Assembly (NCBI RefSeq): GCF_001988955.1
Contig: NZ_CP014263.1
Coordinates: 2,356,001-2,420,000 of the forward strand
DNA length: 64,000 nucleotides
Origin: Spirosoma montaniterrae
Lineage (GTDB): Bacteria > Bacteroidota > Bacteroidia > Cytophagales > Spirosomataceae
Direction of reading: 5' to 3'
Of this stretch, positions 26,377 through 35,446 are shown in pieces. Under the pieces are notes generated by a model. That model was not told where the DNA came from. It worked only from the letters and a program-made list of their open reading frames with translations, and did not search any database. The translations under genes and the position numbers were made by a program. Position 1 is the first letter of the stretch, and each line of letters begins with the position of its first letter.

Positions 26377-28446
26377 AACTTTTTTAAACCGAATCGCGCA
26401 GCCGCCCCCTTTTGTCAGCTTCAAATTCAATACTGACTTACGGGTAACGCGCTGTTTGTCAATTTTATACGCTTCGGGATTTGTATCCCAACCCGCATTG
26501 TCAGCATCACGGTAAATGGTAGCTTTGTAGGTATCTCCTGTATTCAGAAACGTGAGCGGAATGGGCAAAACACGGGCATTTTCATCGGTGATGGCCCCCA
26601 GAAACCAGTCGTCGGAACCTTTGCCCCGACGAGCTACGGCCACGTAATCGCCCGGCTCGGCGGCAATGTACTGCGTATCGTCCCAATCAACCGGCACGTC
26701 GCGGATAAACTGGAACGCGTCCATATACTTCAGGTAATTTTCGGGCAGGTCGGCGGCCATTTGCAGCGGGCTGTAGATTGTTACGAACAGGGCCAACTGC
26801 TTTGCCAGTGTGGTCTGAACGCGCTGCCTGCGAGTACTATCGAACTGATTGAGCCGCAGCCGAAACAGGCCGGGGGTAAAGTCCATCGGCCCACCGAGCA
26901 GGCGCGTAAAGGGCAGAATAGTGGTGTGTTCGGGGTTGATGCCCAACGTGGGGGCGTTGTTGAACTCGCTGCCCCGCGCGGCCTCGCTCGCCAGCCAGTT
27001 CGGATACGTTCGGTGCAGGCCCGTTGGGCGGCTCGACTCGTGCGAAGCGACCATGAGTTTGTACTGTGCAGCTTTCTCGGCCACGCGTTCGTAATGTTTG
27101 TTCATCCACTGCCCGTCGTGGTGTTCGCCACGCGGAATAATGCGGCCTACATAGCCCGTTTTCACAGTGTTGATGTTTTTGCTGACCATGTACCGGTACG
27201 CATCGTCCATGCGCCGTTCATAGTTCGTGACTGCGCCGGACGTTTCGTGGTGCATAATCAGTCGAACGCCTTTCTGTTTGGCGTAGGCTGTCAGCGCGTC
27301 GATGTCGTAGTCTGGATACGGTGTTACAAAATCAAACACATCTTCTTTCCAGTTTCCAAACCAGTCTTCCCACCCTACATTCCAGCCTTCGACCAGCACC
27401 CCGTCGAAGCCGTATTGCGCGGCAAAGTCTATGTAGCGTTTTACGTTGGTGGTATTGGCTCCGTGTTTACCACTCGCCAGCGGCCAATCGGCTTTGCCGA
27501 CATGCATCTCCCACCACATCCCCACAAATTTCTGCGGTTTAATCCACGATGGATCGGCAATGCGGCTCGGCTCGTTTAGATTCAGAATCAGTTTCGACGC
27601 CAGCAAATCGGTCGCTTTGTTGCTCACCAATACCGTGCGCCAGGGCGTTTTTGCTGGCGTTTGCAGATACGCTTTATTACCCACCGCATCGGGCACCAAC
27701 TGCGACCGGAACGTAAGCCGGGCTTTATCGAGCCGCAGGTGCATAACCGGGTAGTTCAGCAAAGCAGCTTCAAAAATGCTGATATACAATCCGTTGGTCG
27801 TTTTCATCAACAACGGCGATTGCACGGCATCAGGGCCGATGAGCGATTGCAGGGCAATATCTTTTTCTTTTGCCGCTGCCGGAAGCGGGTCGATTTCGCT
27901 GAATTTGGTGGTGTTGTAGAGGTATTCGTTGGTGTCGTAATCGCCCGGAATCCAGAACGTAGTGTGGTCGGCAGTGAGCCGGAACTGCGTGTTTTCATCG
28001 GCTACCACAAAATGTTTCAGATGCGGCTGTTCGGGAAATTCGTAGCGGAAACCCAGCCCGTCGTTGAACACCCGGAACCGCACCACCATCTGCACGTTCG
28101 AGCCAGCTTTGTCAGCCACGCGCACGGCCAATTCGGTGTATTGATTGCGAATCTGCGCGACCTCGCCCCAGACGGGTTTCCAGGTTTCATCAGCCTTCGC
28201 GGAATCGACCGAAACGACCGCGAATCGGTTCAACGTAACGGCGGGTCTGCTGAAGACAAAGCCTAACGACGACGGTGCAATAACCGCTTGATTCTGAAAC
28301 GTCAGCGCGTAGGTCAACTCCCCAGCCGCATCGGTTTGCACAGTCAGCCGAATGCGCTTATCGGGCGATGATGCGTAGTGGAGCGATTGCGCCTGCACGG
28401 CAAACGCGCCAAGACAAAACAGAGCGGTCAGGAAAATGCCTTTCAT
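26362..28446 (-). CDS. Glycoside hydrolase family 97 (alpha-glucosidase/SusB-like)
   Basis: A 694-residue periplasmic enzyme with a signal peptide (KGIFLTALFCLGAFAVQAQ, residues 2-20), an N-terminal beta-sandwich, a TIM barrel starting near FVGMWWEMHVGKADW, and a C-terminal sandwich. MHHETSGAV (Glu401) and ASHESSRPTGLHRTYPN (Glu470) are family blocks; glutamates at these sites point to the inverting alpha-glucosidase branch rather than the retaining branch that uses Asp. It cleaves alpha-glucosides, with calcium in known members. No SusC/SusD genes are adjacent. The last residues KVKSEK come from a repeat element. Confidence 0.9.
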   Translation of the reverse strand: MKGIFLTALFCLGAFAVQAQSLHYASSPDKRIRLTVQTDAAGELTYALTFQNQAVIAPSSLGFVFSRPAVTLNRFAVVSVDSAKADETWKPVWGEVAQIRNQYTELAVRVADKAGSNVQMVVRFRVFNDGLGFRYEFPEQPHLKHFVVADENTQFRLTADHTTFWIPGDYDTNEYLYNTTKFSEIDPLPAAAKEKDIALQSLIGPDAVQSPLLMKTTNGLYISIFEAALLNYPVMHLRLDKARLTFRSQLVPDAVGNKAYLQTPAKTPWRTVLVSNKATDLLASKLILNLNEPSRIADPSWIKPQKFVGMWWEMHVGKADWPLASGKHGANTTNVKRYIDFAAQYGFDGVLVEGWNVGWEDWFGNWKEDVFDFVTPYPDYDIDALTAYAKQKGVRLIMHHETSGAVTNYERRMDDAYRYMVSKNINTVKTGYVGRIIPRGEHHDGQWMNKHYERVAEKAAQYKLMVASHESSRPTGLHRTYPNWLASEAARGSEFNNAPTLGINPEHTTILPFTRLLGGPMDFTPGLFRLRLNQFDSTRRQRVQTTLAKQLALFVTIYSPLQMAADLPENYLKYMDAFQFIRDVPVDWDDTQYIAAEPGDYVAVARRGKGSDDWFLGAITDENARVLPIPLTFLNTGDTYKATIYRDADNAGWDTNPEAYKIDKQRVTRKSVLNLKLTKGGGCAIRFKKVKSEK

Positions 28447-28549
28447 GAAAGGTTAACTGGTCTATTGGGTTTATCAAAATCGGATGAGTTGACTCGTCCG
28501 GCAAGATAAGACATTTGGCAGGCTAACGATTAATGAACGAACCGAAAAA

Positions 28550-29173
28550 ATGACCAGCAACCGCACAACACCCAGCCGGCTTGCCAAACGCGCCAGCTAC
28601 GAAACCGACACCATCAACGCCATTTTAGACGAAGCCCTATTCTGCACGGTTAGTTATGTGCAAGATAATCAGCCGATGGCAATACCAACCGCTTTTGCCC
28701 GAAACGGCGATAAGCTGTACATTCACGGCTCGGTGGGTAGCCACTTTATCCGCAGTATAGAAGATGGTGCGCCCGTCTGCATCACGGTCATGCTGGCCGA
28801 TGGGCTGGTACTGGCAAAATCGGCTTTTCATCACTCGGTTAATTATCGCTCTGTTGTGATTTTCGCCAACGCCGAAAAAGTGACCGACGATGCCGAACGA
28901 ATGAACGTCCTCGCGCTTATTACCGACCACCTGATTCCGGGCCGCTGGAACGACCTTCGTCCAACTACCGATTCGGAACTGCGGAAAACCACCGTACTGG
29001 CTTTTTCGCTGGCCGAAGCATCGGCTAAAATCCGAACCGGCGGGCCAAACGACGACCCCGAAGACGCGCATTTGCCAACGTGGTCGGGCGTGGTGCCGTT
29101 GCATACGGTGCGTGGCACACCTATTCCGCGCGAAGGAGGGGAACATGTATCTTTGCCAAATTATTTACCATGA
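28550..29173 (+). CDS. Pyridoxamine 5'-phosphate oxidase-related flavin-binding protein
   Basis: A 207-residue protein of the split-barrel flavin-binding fold. TINAILDEALFCTVSYVQDNQPMAIPTAFARNGDKLYIHGS is the classical N-terminal block of the 5-nitroimidazole-resistance/PNPOx-like family (C32 and the downstream H-G-S), then SAFHHSVNYRSVVIFANAEKV. Members bind FMN or heme; the physiological substrate is usually unknown. It is divergent from GH97 and its stop overlaps the start of the following GNAT gene (ATGA at 29170), so both are probably one operon. Confidence 0.87.
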   Translation: MTSNRTTPSRLAKRASYETDTINAILDEALFCTVSYVQDNQPMAIPTAFARNGDKLYIHGSVGSHFIRSIEDGAPVCITVMLADGLVLAKSAFHHSVNYRSVVIFANAEKVTDDAERMNVLALITDHLIPGRWNDLRPTTDSELRKTTVLAFSLAEASAKIRTGGPNDDPEDAHLPTWSGVVPLHTVRGTPIPREGGEHVSLPNYLP

Positions 29174-29697
29174 ATTTGACTATTCGCCGGGCTACCTTAG
29201 CCGACGCCGAACACATTGGTCTGTTAGGCCGCGTAACTTTTCGGGAAACATTCGGGCCATATTTTGAAAAATGGCCCGACTTAGAAGTTTATCTGAATCA
29301 GACATTTAACGTTGCCAAGCTGCGAGGAAGCCTCCAAAAAGAAAACAACGCATTTTGGCTCGCGCTGGCCGATGATCTGCCCGTTGGTTTTGCCAAGCTG
29401 AAACGATTTTCGCCCAACCACGCGCTATCGGGTGAGCACCCGGCGCAGTTGCAGAAAATTTACGTTCTTAGCGATTTTCTGGCTCAGAAAGTAGGCATTG
29501 CGCTGTACGACGCTCTGCTGAATGAAGCCCAAAATAGCCCGGCCACTGACCTATGGCTGATGTCGTTGAGCGCAAACGAACGCGCCATTCGGTTTTACGA
29601 GCGCACGGGCTTTACGGTGGTTCAGCCCGCAAAATTCACTATCGGCAGCCAAATGTTCGATTTTTCGTTGATGAATAAACCGTTGGCAGTAATTTGA
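29170..29697 (+). CDS. GNAT family N-acetyltransferase
   Basis: A 175-residue GNAT protein started at ATG 29170 (MNLTIRRATLADAEHIGLLGR), in an ATGA overlap with the previous stop. FAKLKRFSP is the beta4 strand, LQKIYVLSDFLAQKVGIALYDALL holds the acetyl-CoA loop (Q/R-x-x-G-x-A/G in reduced form, QKVGIA), and LMSLSANERAIRFYERTGF is the conserved motif B. It acetylates a small molecule or peptide amine; the substrate cannot be assigned. A perfect 19-bp hairpin follows the gene. Confidence 0.87.
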   Translation: MNLTIRRATLADAEHIGLLGRVTFRETFGPYFEKWPDLEVYLNQTFNVAKLRGSLQKENNAFWLALADDLPVGFAKLKRFSPNHALSGEHPAQLQKIYVLSDFLAQKVGIALYDALLNEAQNSPATDLWLMSLSANERAIRFYERTGFTVVQPAKFTIGSQMFDFSLMNKPLAVI

Positions 29698-29722
29698 ACG
29701 CTCGTGTTTTCTACTCTACGGC

Positions 29723-29764
29723 TGGTACGGCTGGTCGGGACATTCGTCCCGACCAGCCGTACCA
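29723..29764. repeat. Perfect 19-bp hairpin between convergent genes
   Basis: TGGTACGGCTGGTCGGGAC (29723-29741), loop ATTC, and its exact reverse complement (29746-29764). It lies between convergent stops at 29697 and 29815. It may serve as a two-way terminator, but there is no T run, and CGGCTGG is repeated just upstream (29720-29726), so it may also be a dispersed repeat. Confidence 0.8.
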
Positions 29765-29814
29765 CGACGAGGAACAGATGGCCCTTTGCGTATTCTCTGG
29801 TACAGCCCTGATGC

Positions 29815-30501
29815 TCACCTGCTACGTATTTTGACATCAGCGAAGTAGCCTTCTGTTCCTACGTCGACCCAGAGACCAATGGCTCCTGACGCGTTGCTCC
29901 CGTGCTTGAGATCAGTCACGACTAAAGAGGGCTGTTTGGCATCGTTGATAAACAGCTTAGCTTCTTTTCCCATCACTTCGATGCGTAGTTTAATCCATTC
30001 GTTCAGGCCCATGTCAGCGTAAGACTCAAATTGGCCCGGTGCTTCTTTCCGCAGGCGGTCAAATTTGTAGTCCGGGTACGAAAAATACTGAATCGAACGA
30101 TTACGGCGGAGCTGATCGTTGGCCCGTGCGTTGGTCGGGCGCACGTAAATACCTTCAAACTTTGAATTATCCGCGTTGACACGAAAGGCCACGCCAATAA
30201 ATCCTCGTGCCAATTCGGGGGCATTTTTTAGCAGGCGACTCAAGACGTTCACTTCAATGATCCCGTCTTTGACATCAACGCCAGCAAGTTTTACAAACGT
30301 TGGTTCATCAACCGCTTCAATGGTCGAATCTTTGATGACTTTTAGAGCCTGCTTACTGTTAAAGCGTTCGATTGACATCGACACCTGAACCGGTTGAAGC
30401 CGGTGTGACGGATCGTTTCGTTTTTTAAATGAAATAGTCTGAGCATAACCCGACATACCGGGCAGCAAACAACTGAGCAGGGTAATGACCGCAATTTTCA
30501 T
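29815..30501 (-). CDS. Secreted concanavalin-A-like (DUF1080-like) protein
   Basis: A 228-residue secreted protein with a signal peptide (KIAVITLLSCLLPGMSGYAQ, residues 2-21). The body is beta-rich and ends with NEWIKLRIEVMGKEAKLFINDAKQPSLVV and GAIGLWVDVGTEGYFADVKI, which are the usual closing strands of the LamG/DUF1080 lectin-like fold. Family members hydrolyse or bind sugars; no catalytic residues are clear here, so the function is open. It converges on the GNAT gene and is divergent from the next GNAT gene. Confidence 0.7.
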   Translation of the reverse strand: MKIAVITLLSCLLPGMSGYAQTISFKKRNDPSHRLQPVQVSMSIERFNSKQALKVIKDSTIEAVDEPTFVKLAGVDVKDGIIEVNVLSRLLKNAPELARGFIGVAFRVNADNSKFEGIYVRPTNARANDQLRRNRSIQYFSYPDYKFDRLRKEAPGQFESYADMGLNEWIKLRIEVMGKEAKLFINDAKQPSLVVTDLKHGSNASGAIGLWVDVGTEGYFADVKIRSR

Positions 30502-30533
30502 CGAAAAAATTAATTCATAAAAGCAAAAAAGTT

Positions 30534-30980
30534 ATGCTTATACGCCCTTATGAACCCACCGATACCGAAGCTCTGATGGGCGTTTTCCGCAAGAACGTAC
30601 CCCATGCATTTGGCGAAGAAGAAACCGCCGACTATATACAGTTTTTGCAGGATATGCCAGTCAGCTACGTTGTGGCCGAACACGCAGGGCAGCTTGTGGG
30701 AGCCTGCGGGTATTTTATTCCTAACGACGGTACGCCCGCCCGCCTTGTCTGGATTTTCAGCGACCCCAATGCCAAAGGATTAGGCACAGGCAGTGCTTTA
30801 GTGCGGTACTGTCTCAACGCTATTCGGCAGCAGGCTCCTAACCGGCTCATCGAGTGTCGCACCTCTCAGGTAGCGTATCGGTTCTTCGAGCGGTTTGGTT
30901 TCGTACTTCACTATACCAGACCCGACTACTGGGTGCCGGGTCTGGATTTATACTACATGACATTGCCGCCCGTACTGTAG
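30534..30980 (+). CDS. GNAT family N-acetyltransferase
   Basis: A 148-residue compact GNAT protein. MLIRPYEPTDTEALMGVFRK is the first strand and helix, YVVAEHAGQLVGACGYFI the beta2-beta4 core, WIFSDPNAKGLGTGSALVRYCL the acetyl-CoA loop with G-L-G-T-G, and CRTSQVAYRFFERFGFVL motif B. The substrate is unknown. It converges on the universal stress protein gene with only 4 bases between stops. Confidence 0.87.
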   Translation: MLIRPYEPTDTEALMGVFRKNVPHAFGEEETADYIQFLQDMPVSYVVAEHAGQLVGACGYFIPNDGTPARLVWIFSDPNAKGLGTGSALVRYCLNAIRQQAPNRLIECRTSQVAYRFFERFGFVLHYTRPDYWVPGLDLYYMTLPPVL

Positions 30981-30984
30981 GGCT

Positions 30985-31836
30985 TCACAGATCGCCCTTC
31001 GCCTGATATACCAGCAACGGAATGTGCGAGAGTACCACCATGCGGCCCGTCAGGCTGGGGTTGAGCAGTCCCGACAGAAAATCGCGTTCGCGGGTGGTCA
31101 TCACCAGCAGGTCGGCGGGATGTTTATCGAGATACTTTTCAATACCGCCCGTTACGGTGTTCGATTTCACGGTATCGACGGGTAGCGGCTCCGGCCCGTA
31201 CACGGCCTGCAACTGACTGATAATCTCGGCATCGTCGGTTAGGTTAGGCTGGTTTTCGGCCTGCACGTGCAGCACGCGTAGCGACGCCCCGAAAACCCGC
31301 GCTAACGCAACAACCTGCCCAAAAACAACCTCTTCATCAAACTCCAGCGGGCTGCTGTATACAATTGTTTTCAGATCCGCCGAGGGCGTTACGTCGTCTT
31401 CGCTCGTTGGCACTACCAGCACCGGGCAATGGGCGAATCGGGCTACCCCCGTAGCCGACGTGCCCATGAGTCGGTCGAAAAAACCACTCATCTGGCTGCG
31501 GCCCATCACGATCAGATCCGCTTTATGTTCATCGGCAGCGGCCAGAATGGTATCGTTTATGGCCCCGCGTCGCAGGTCAGTGCGGCAACTGACGCCTTCG
31601 GTCTGTAGTGTGTCGGCAAGTTCGTTTAGCTGCTCGTGATGCACAGCCGCCGTATCAGCCGCTACCGTTCCCAAACCCAGATCGCCTATTACGGGCATCG
31701 ACGCATCGGGAACGGGTATAGCCTGTACGTGCAGCGCGACGATATTGGCTCCATACTGTTTTGCCAGCATTTTAGCCCAAACCAGCGCGTCTTTAGACGC
31801 ATCTGAAAAGTCGGCAGCGAAAAGAATGGTTTTCAT
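30985..31836 (-). CDS. Universal stress protein, two USP domains
   Basis: A 283-residue tandem USP. Domain 1 starts MKTILFAADFSDASKDALVWA and ends with VMGRSQMSGFFDRLMGTSATGVARFAHCPVLVVP, carrying the G-2x-G-9x-G(S/T) ATP-binding pattern in slightly altered form. Domain 2 starts LKTIVYSSPLEFDEEVVF and ends with LLVMTTRERDFLSGLLNPSLTGRMVVLSHIPLLVY and lacks a clean ATP motif. Such proteins act in the cytoplasm in starvation or stress. It is followed on the same strand by a second USP gene upstream at 31958-32686. Confidence 0.88.
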   Translation of the reverse strand: MKTILFAADFSDASKDALVWAKMLAKQYGANIVALHVQAIPVPDASMPVIGDLGLGTVAADTAAVHHEQLNELADTLQTEGVSCRTDLRRGAINDTILAAADEHKADLIVMGRSQMSGFFDRLMGTSATGVARFAHCPVLVVPTSEDDVTPSADLKTIVYSSPLEFDEEVVFGQVVALARVFGASLRVLHVQAENQPNLTDDAEIISQLQAVYGPEPLPVDTVKSNTVTGGIEKYLDKHPADLLVMTTRERDFLSGLLNPSLTGRMVVLSHIPLLVYQAKGDL

Positions 31837-31957
31837 GATTGGCAGGATTTTTCGTTAGAAGTCGCCAATATACGCTCCTTACCCGCTCACGATGTTGTGC
31901 GTATGTTAACTGTGCAGTTGATTGTGGTCAGTCCTGTTTTGTACAACCACAAGCGCG

Positions 31958-32686
31958 TTACTTCGGCTGATGATACACGAGTACCGGCACGTCCGATTTT
32001 TCGATGAGCGCAGCCGCCCGGTTGGGGTGCAGGAGGCTATCTAAAAAGCCGCCCTGCGGGTAAAGTTCCAGCACGATCATATCGGCAGCCGGGCGTTCCA
32101 GTTGATCTTCTGTCAGGTAGATGCGGTGCGCGTCGAAAGCGTCGACAATCGAATCGGTCTGTGTCATCACGTCGTCGCGGGTTGTGCGCGATTGCATGGC
32201 GTAGGCCACCGTCCGAATCTGCGCGGGCTTCATTGGCTCGCCTTCGGCGGGCGTCGGTACAATCAGCACGGGGCAGGGCGAACCATCGGCCACGTCGGTA
32301 ACGGCACTGCCCGCCAACCGGTCGAAAAACGTACTCAGGTCACTACGGCCCATCACAATCAGGTCGGCGGGCAGCAGGCGGGCTACGTCCAGAATCTCGT
32401 CTTCAACCGAGCCAATGCGCCAGTCGGTCTGCACCGATAAGCCTTCGTGTTGCAGGCTGGTGGCTACTTGTTCGAGCCGTTCCTGACCAATGCGTTCAAC
32501 TTCGAGCGAAGCCGTAACGCCTAAGCCGGGGTCGCCAATCGTAGGCAGCGTGGTATCGGGCAAAATGGGCTGATAAACGTGCAGCAGCGTGATGGTAGCC
32601 CCGGTTTTACGGGCGAACAGCCGCGCCCAGTTCAGGGCGTGGGTAGCGTTGGTAGAAAAATCGGTTGGGAAAAGTAAGTTGGTCAT
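31958..32686 (-). CDS. Universal stress protein, second copy
   Basis: A 242-residue protein from ATG 32686 (MTNLLFPTDFSTNATHALNWARLFAR). An in-frame ATG at 32731 would add FWKQLFTFHFSLIV-type residues that come from a repeat element, so I reject it. Domain 1 carries VMGRSDLSTFFDRLAGSAVTDVADGSPCPVLIVP, the ATP-binding stretch; the second half is a shorter, degenerate USP unit ending DVPVLVYHQPK. It is a paralogue of the neighbouring gene, probably by duplication. Transcription comes from the side where the palindromic element is placed. Confidence 0.87.
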   Translation of the reverse strand: MTNLLFPTDFSTNATHALNWARLFARKTGATITLLHVYQPILPDTTLPTIGDPGLGVTASLEVERIGQERLEQVATSLQHEGLSVQTDWRIGSVEDEILDVARLLPADLIVMGRSDLSTFFDRLAGSAVTDVADGSPCPVLIVPTPAEGEPMKPAQIRTVAYAMQSRTTRDDVMTQTDSIVDAFDAHRIYLTEDQLERPAADMIVLELYPQGGFLDSLLHPNRAAALIEKSDVPVLVYHQPK

Positions 32687-32692
32687 AACGAT

Positions 32693-32757
32693 AAGTGAAA
32701 AATGAAAAGTGAAAAGTTGCTTCCAGAACAATCATTTTTCACTTTTCACTCTTAACT
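32693..32757. repeat. Palindromic A/T-rich element (AGTGAAAA family), copy 2
   Basis: The left half 32693-32718 (AAGTGAAAAATGAAAAGTG) pairs with the right half 32731-32757 (CATTTTTCACTTTTCAC). It shares words with copy 1 at 26311-26376. It fills the gap between the SPFH gene stop (32759) and the USP start (32686), so it is present in any message joining the two. Confidence 0.8.
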
Positions 32758-32758
32758 G

Positions 32759-33682
32759 TTAATTACCAACTGTGTTTAATTTTTGCAGGGCCATGAGCTG
32801 TTGCATGTTTTTTTCCATGCTTTCGGTCGAGCCGTCGAGGAAAATAACGTTGCCTTTGCCGTTCTCAGCGAAGTGTTTGATAGCTTCGGTCCAAATCGAA
32901 AACAGAATCAGCGACGCATCTAAATTGGCTTCGTTCATCACTTTTGCCGACTCGGCCATACCCTTTGCTACTTCCTCGCGGAACAACGCCACGCCCTGCC
33001 CACGCAGTTGCGATGCCGTTTTTTCGGCTTCGGCAGAAATCTTGATGGCGTTTCCTTCGGCTTCGGCGGCTTTGGTTTTGGTGATAAGCAACGCCTGTCC
33101 TTCGTTTTCGGCAGCCGCCCGCAGATTGGAAGAAGCTACCACCTGCGCCATCGACCGCATAATTACCTCATCGAACGCAATGTCGTTCAGTTGCAGGTCA
33201 GTCAGGTGATACCCCCAGCTTTCGAGGAGCGTATCGAGCTGCGATTTTACGTGTTCGATGATTTCTGAGCGCAGAGCCAGAATTTCGGATTGCCGTTTGG
33301 TGGCGACAAAGCTGCGAATCGAGCCTTCGATGGTGCGGGTCAGAGCCTGCATAAACGAGGCTTCGTCGATGAATTTGAAGGCCACGTTTTTAATAGTCTC
33401 TTCGCCCTGATTCAGCACCGAATAAACCAGCATGGCTTTGAAATTTACGTTGGCCTGATCGGCGGTGATTGCCTGAAACGCCAGTTCGACCGAGCGGTTT
33501 TGAATCGAGATGCGCCGGTACACGGTTTCGATAAACGGAATCTTGAAGTTCAGCCCCGGCCCCATCACCCGCGCATATTTGCCAAAAATGGTAATAACGG
33601 CTACCGTACCCTGCTGTACAATTACGACCGACAAAAAGACGAGGACAACCAGCAGAAAGAATAAAATGGATAGGGTAATCAT
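32759..33682 (-). CDS. SPFH/Band 7 (stomatin/prohibitin-like) membrane protein
   Basis: A 307-residue protein from ATG 33682 (MITLSILFFLLVVLVFLSVVIV...), with one N-terminal transmembrane segment (residues 2-22). The upstream ATG at 33754 would place a charged 24-residue stretch before it. QQGTVAVITIFGKYARVMGPGLNFKIPF and SIQNRSVELAFQAITADQANVNF are the SPFH core; a coiled helix (NLRAAAENEGQALLITKTKAAEAEGNAIKI) follows. SPFH proteins form membrane microdomain rings that stabilise other membrane proteins. No NfeD partner is adjacent. It may be co-transcribed with the stress proteins. Confidence 0.9.
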   Translation of the reverse strand: MITLSILFFLLVVLVFLSVVIVQQGTVAVITIFGKYARVMGPGLNFKIPFIETVYRRISIQNRSVELAFQAITADQANVNFKAMLVYSVLNQGEETIKNVAFKFIDEASFMQALTRTIEGSIRSFVATKRQSEILALRSEIIEHVKSQLDTLLESWGYHLTDLQLNDIAFDEVIMRSMAQVVASSNLRAAAENEGQALLITKTKAAEAEGNAIKISAEAEKTASQLRGQGVALFREEVAKGMAESAKVMNEANLDASLILFSIWTEAIKHFAENGKGNVIFLDGSTESMEKNMQQLMALQKLNTVGN

Positions 33683-33851
33683 AGTTTTATTTTGTTGAAA
33701 CGATGGGAAATAATCAGGACACCAACCTACGAAGAAGAATGATGCCCTGCACAAAAACTGTATAATCGGTCAAGAGACCACAACGTATTCAGAACGGGGA
33801 CGCTACTCAACATCTCCGCCCGGCAAGGCAATCTCAACAGCACATTGCTGC

Positions 33852-35315
33852 CTATTTCGGCACACCAGCGATCTCGCCCAGTTCCTTTAATTTGGCAAAG
33901 CCGTTGGCGTTTTGCGGGTTTAATTCAACTGATTTTTTGTAGTTCTGAATAGCCATCGACTTGTTACCGGCTACCATGTGAGCTTCACCCCGGCTGTCAT
34001 ATACGTTATAGGAGGCAGGGAAAGCCTCAACGTTCAAATCGAAAATAACCAACGCTTCGGTCAGTTTCCCATCGCGCATCAGTTCATAACCGAGGCTGTT
34101 GATCTCGTTTTCATTAACGCTGTATGTTTTATCGGCACGCCAGGCGTTAAATTTCTGCTGCGTTTTAGCCACCGGCTCCGACATGACCGATTGCCGTAGC
34201 AAATCAGTAATCGGCTTCTTTGGTGGTGCAACGGGCTGGTCATACAGAATGTTGACGATGTTCATCTTAATGGCATCGAGCGGAGCACTACCCGTGTTGT
34301 TGAGCAGAACAATCAATTGCCGGTCTTTGGGCATCCGGCTAATTACGGTGTTAAAGCCGTTGATACCCCCTCCGTGCTCAATCACGAGCAGACTATCTTT
34401 CAATTGCCCAACGTTAGTTTTCCCAACGCCCCAACCATAGGCATAGTGTGACAGGAAGGGCGTAAACATAATGGCTTTCGACTTGGCCGACAGCAGTTTA
34501 TCGCCGTAAAGTCCCTGATCCCACAGGTATAAATTTTCTACGGTCGAGTACATCGAACCGGCTGCATACGGAATCGACATATCCAGATACGGCGCGTTCA
34601 CATAGCCACCATTCCGTTTTTCGTAGCCTGCTGCCCGTTTAGCAAGGAGCGGACTCGCTAAATCATAACCCGTATCGGTCATTTTCAGTGGCGTAAGGAT
34701 GTTCTCTTTCAGCACTTCGGCGTATGGTTTACCCGTTACCTTCTCGATAATAACGCCCAACAGAAAATAGCCGGAGTTGTTGTAAGCAAACTTTGAACCC
34801 GGCTCGAATTCGAGCGGCAGACTGGCAAATTTTTTCGTGAAGGCTTCGGGGGTATACGGGTCCCGGCTGTCTTCTTCAAAAAACTTCGGGAAACCTGTGT
34901 AGCTCGGAACGCCGGAGGTGTGAGTCAGCAGATGATGAATAGTGATTTTGTCGCCCGTTGCTTTCGGATAATCCGGCAAATAATCCGTGATTTTCCCATC
35001 TATCTTTAGCTTGCCCTGCTCAGCCAACTGCATAATAAGCATAGCAGTGAATTGCTTGGTAATTGAACCGAGCCGAAATTTCGTATCAGGCGTGTTGGCA
35101 ATGCCCCACTCTATGTTAGCCATCCCATAGCCTTTCTTAAAAATCACCTGCCCTTTTTCGGCCACCAGCACCGCGCCGTTAAACTGACGGTTGGCGAGAT
35201 ATTGGCTGACGAGGGCGTCGATTTTAGCGGCTTTATTCTGCGCCAGCAGCGACGGAGCCAGCACGCACAGCATAATAAAGAGTCCGGCAGACCGGAGAAG
35301 AATAGATAGGTTCAT
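33852..35315 (-). CDS. Serine hydrolase (class C beta-lactamase fold) with C-terminal TPR
   Basis: A 487-residue secreted protein from ATG 35315 with a signal peptide (residues 1-25, ending LAPSLLAQ). Catalytic Ser84 and Lys87 are in LGSITKQF, the tyrosine block is FAYNNSGYFLLG, and HGGGINGF provides the third motif. The last 90 residues hold TPR-like helices (NVYDSRGEAHMVAGNKSMAIQNYKKSVELNPQNANGFAKL). Such proteins are peptidases or esterases of unclear substrate rather than antibiotic-resistance lactamases. It is downstream of polA but separated from it by a terminator. Confidence 0.9.
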   Translation of the reverse strand: MNLSILLRSAGLFIMLCVLAPSLLAQNKAAKIDALVSQYLANRQFNGAVLVAEKGQVIFKKGYGMANIEWGIANTPDTKFRLGSITKQFTAMLIMQLAEQGKLKIDGKITDYLPDYPKATGDKITIHHLLTHTSGVPSYTGFPKFFEEDSRDPYTPEAFTKKFASLPLEFEPGSKFAYNNSGYFLLGVIIEKVTGKPYAEVLKENILTPLKMTDTGYDLASPLLAKRAAGYEKRNGGYVNAPYLDMSIPYAAGSMYSTVENLYLWDQGLYGDKLLSAKSKAIMFTPFLSHYAYGWGVGKTNVGQLKDSLLVIEHGGGINGFNTVISRMPKDRQLIVLLNNTGSAPLDAIKMNIVNILYDQPVAPPKKPITDLLRQSVMSEPVAKTQQKFNAWRADKTYSVNENEINSLGYELMRDGKLTEALVIFDLNVEAFPASYNVYDSRGEAHMVAGNKSMAIQNYKKSVELNPQNANGFAKLKELGEIAGVPK

Positions 35316-35340
35316 CGGTACGTCTGGGAGTTGGTGAAAC

Positions 35341-35373
35341 AAAAAATGGATGCTGCGCCAAGGTACAGCATCC
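35341..35373 (-). terminator. Intrinsic terminator of the polA transcript
   Basis: On the minus strand GGATGCTG (35373-35366), a 10-base loop, CAGCATCC (35355-35348), then ATTTTTT (A-run 35341-35346 on plus). It follows the polA stop at 35447 and precedes the serine hydrolase start. Confidence 0.65.
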
Positions 35374-35446
35374 GTTTTGAGATGGATCAAACTATTGTAT
35401 AATCGGGCTTATTACTGTTTAGAGTGCCTTATAAGCCCGGCAGTGG

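Noticed and set aside
26761..27579. 272-codon open frame on the plus strand
   Set aside because: It is antisense to the GH97 catalytic domain, which carries clear family motifs.
32687..32731. Longer N-terminus for the universal stress protein at 31958-32686
   Set aside because: The added residues are encoded by a repeat element and the USP fold starts at ATG 32686.
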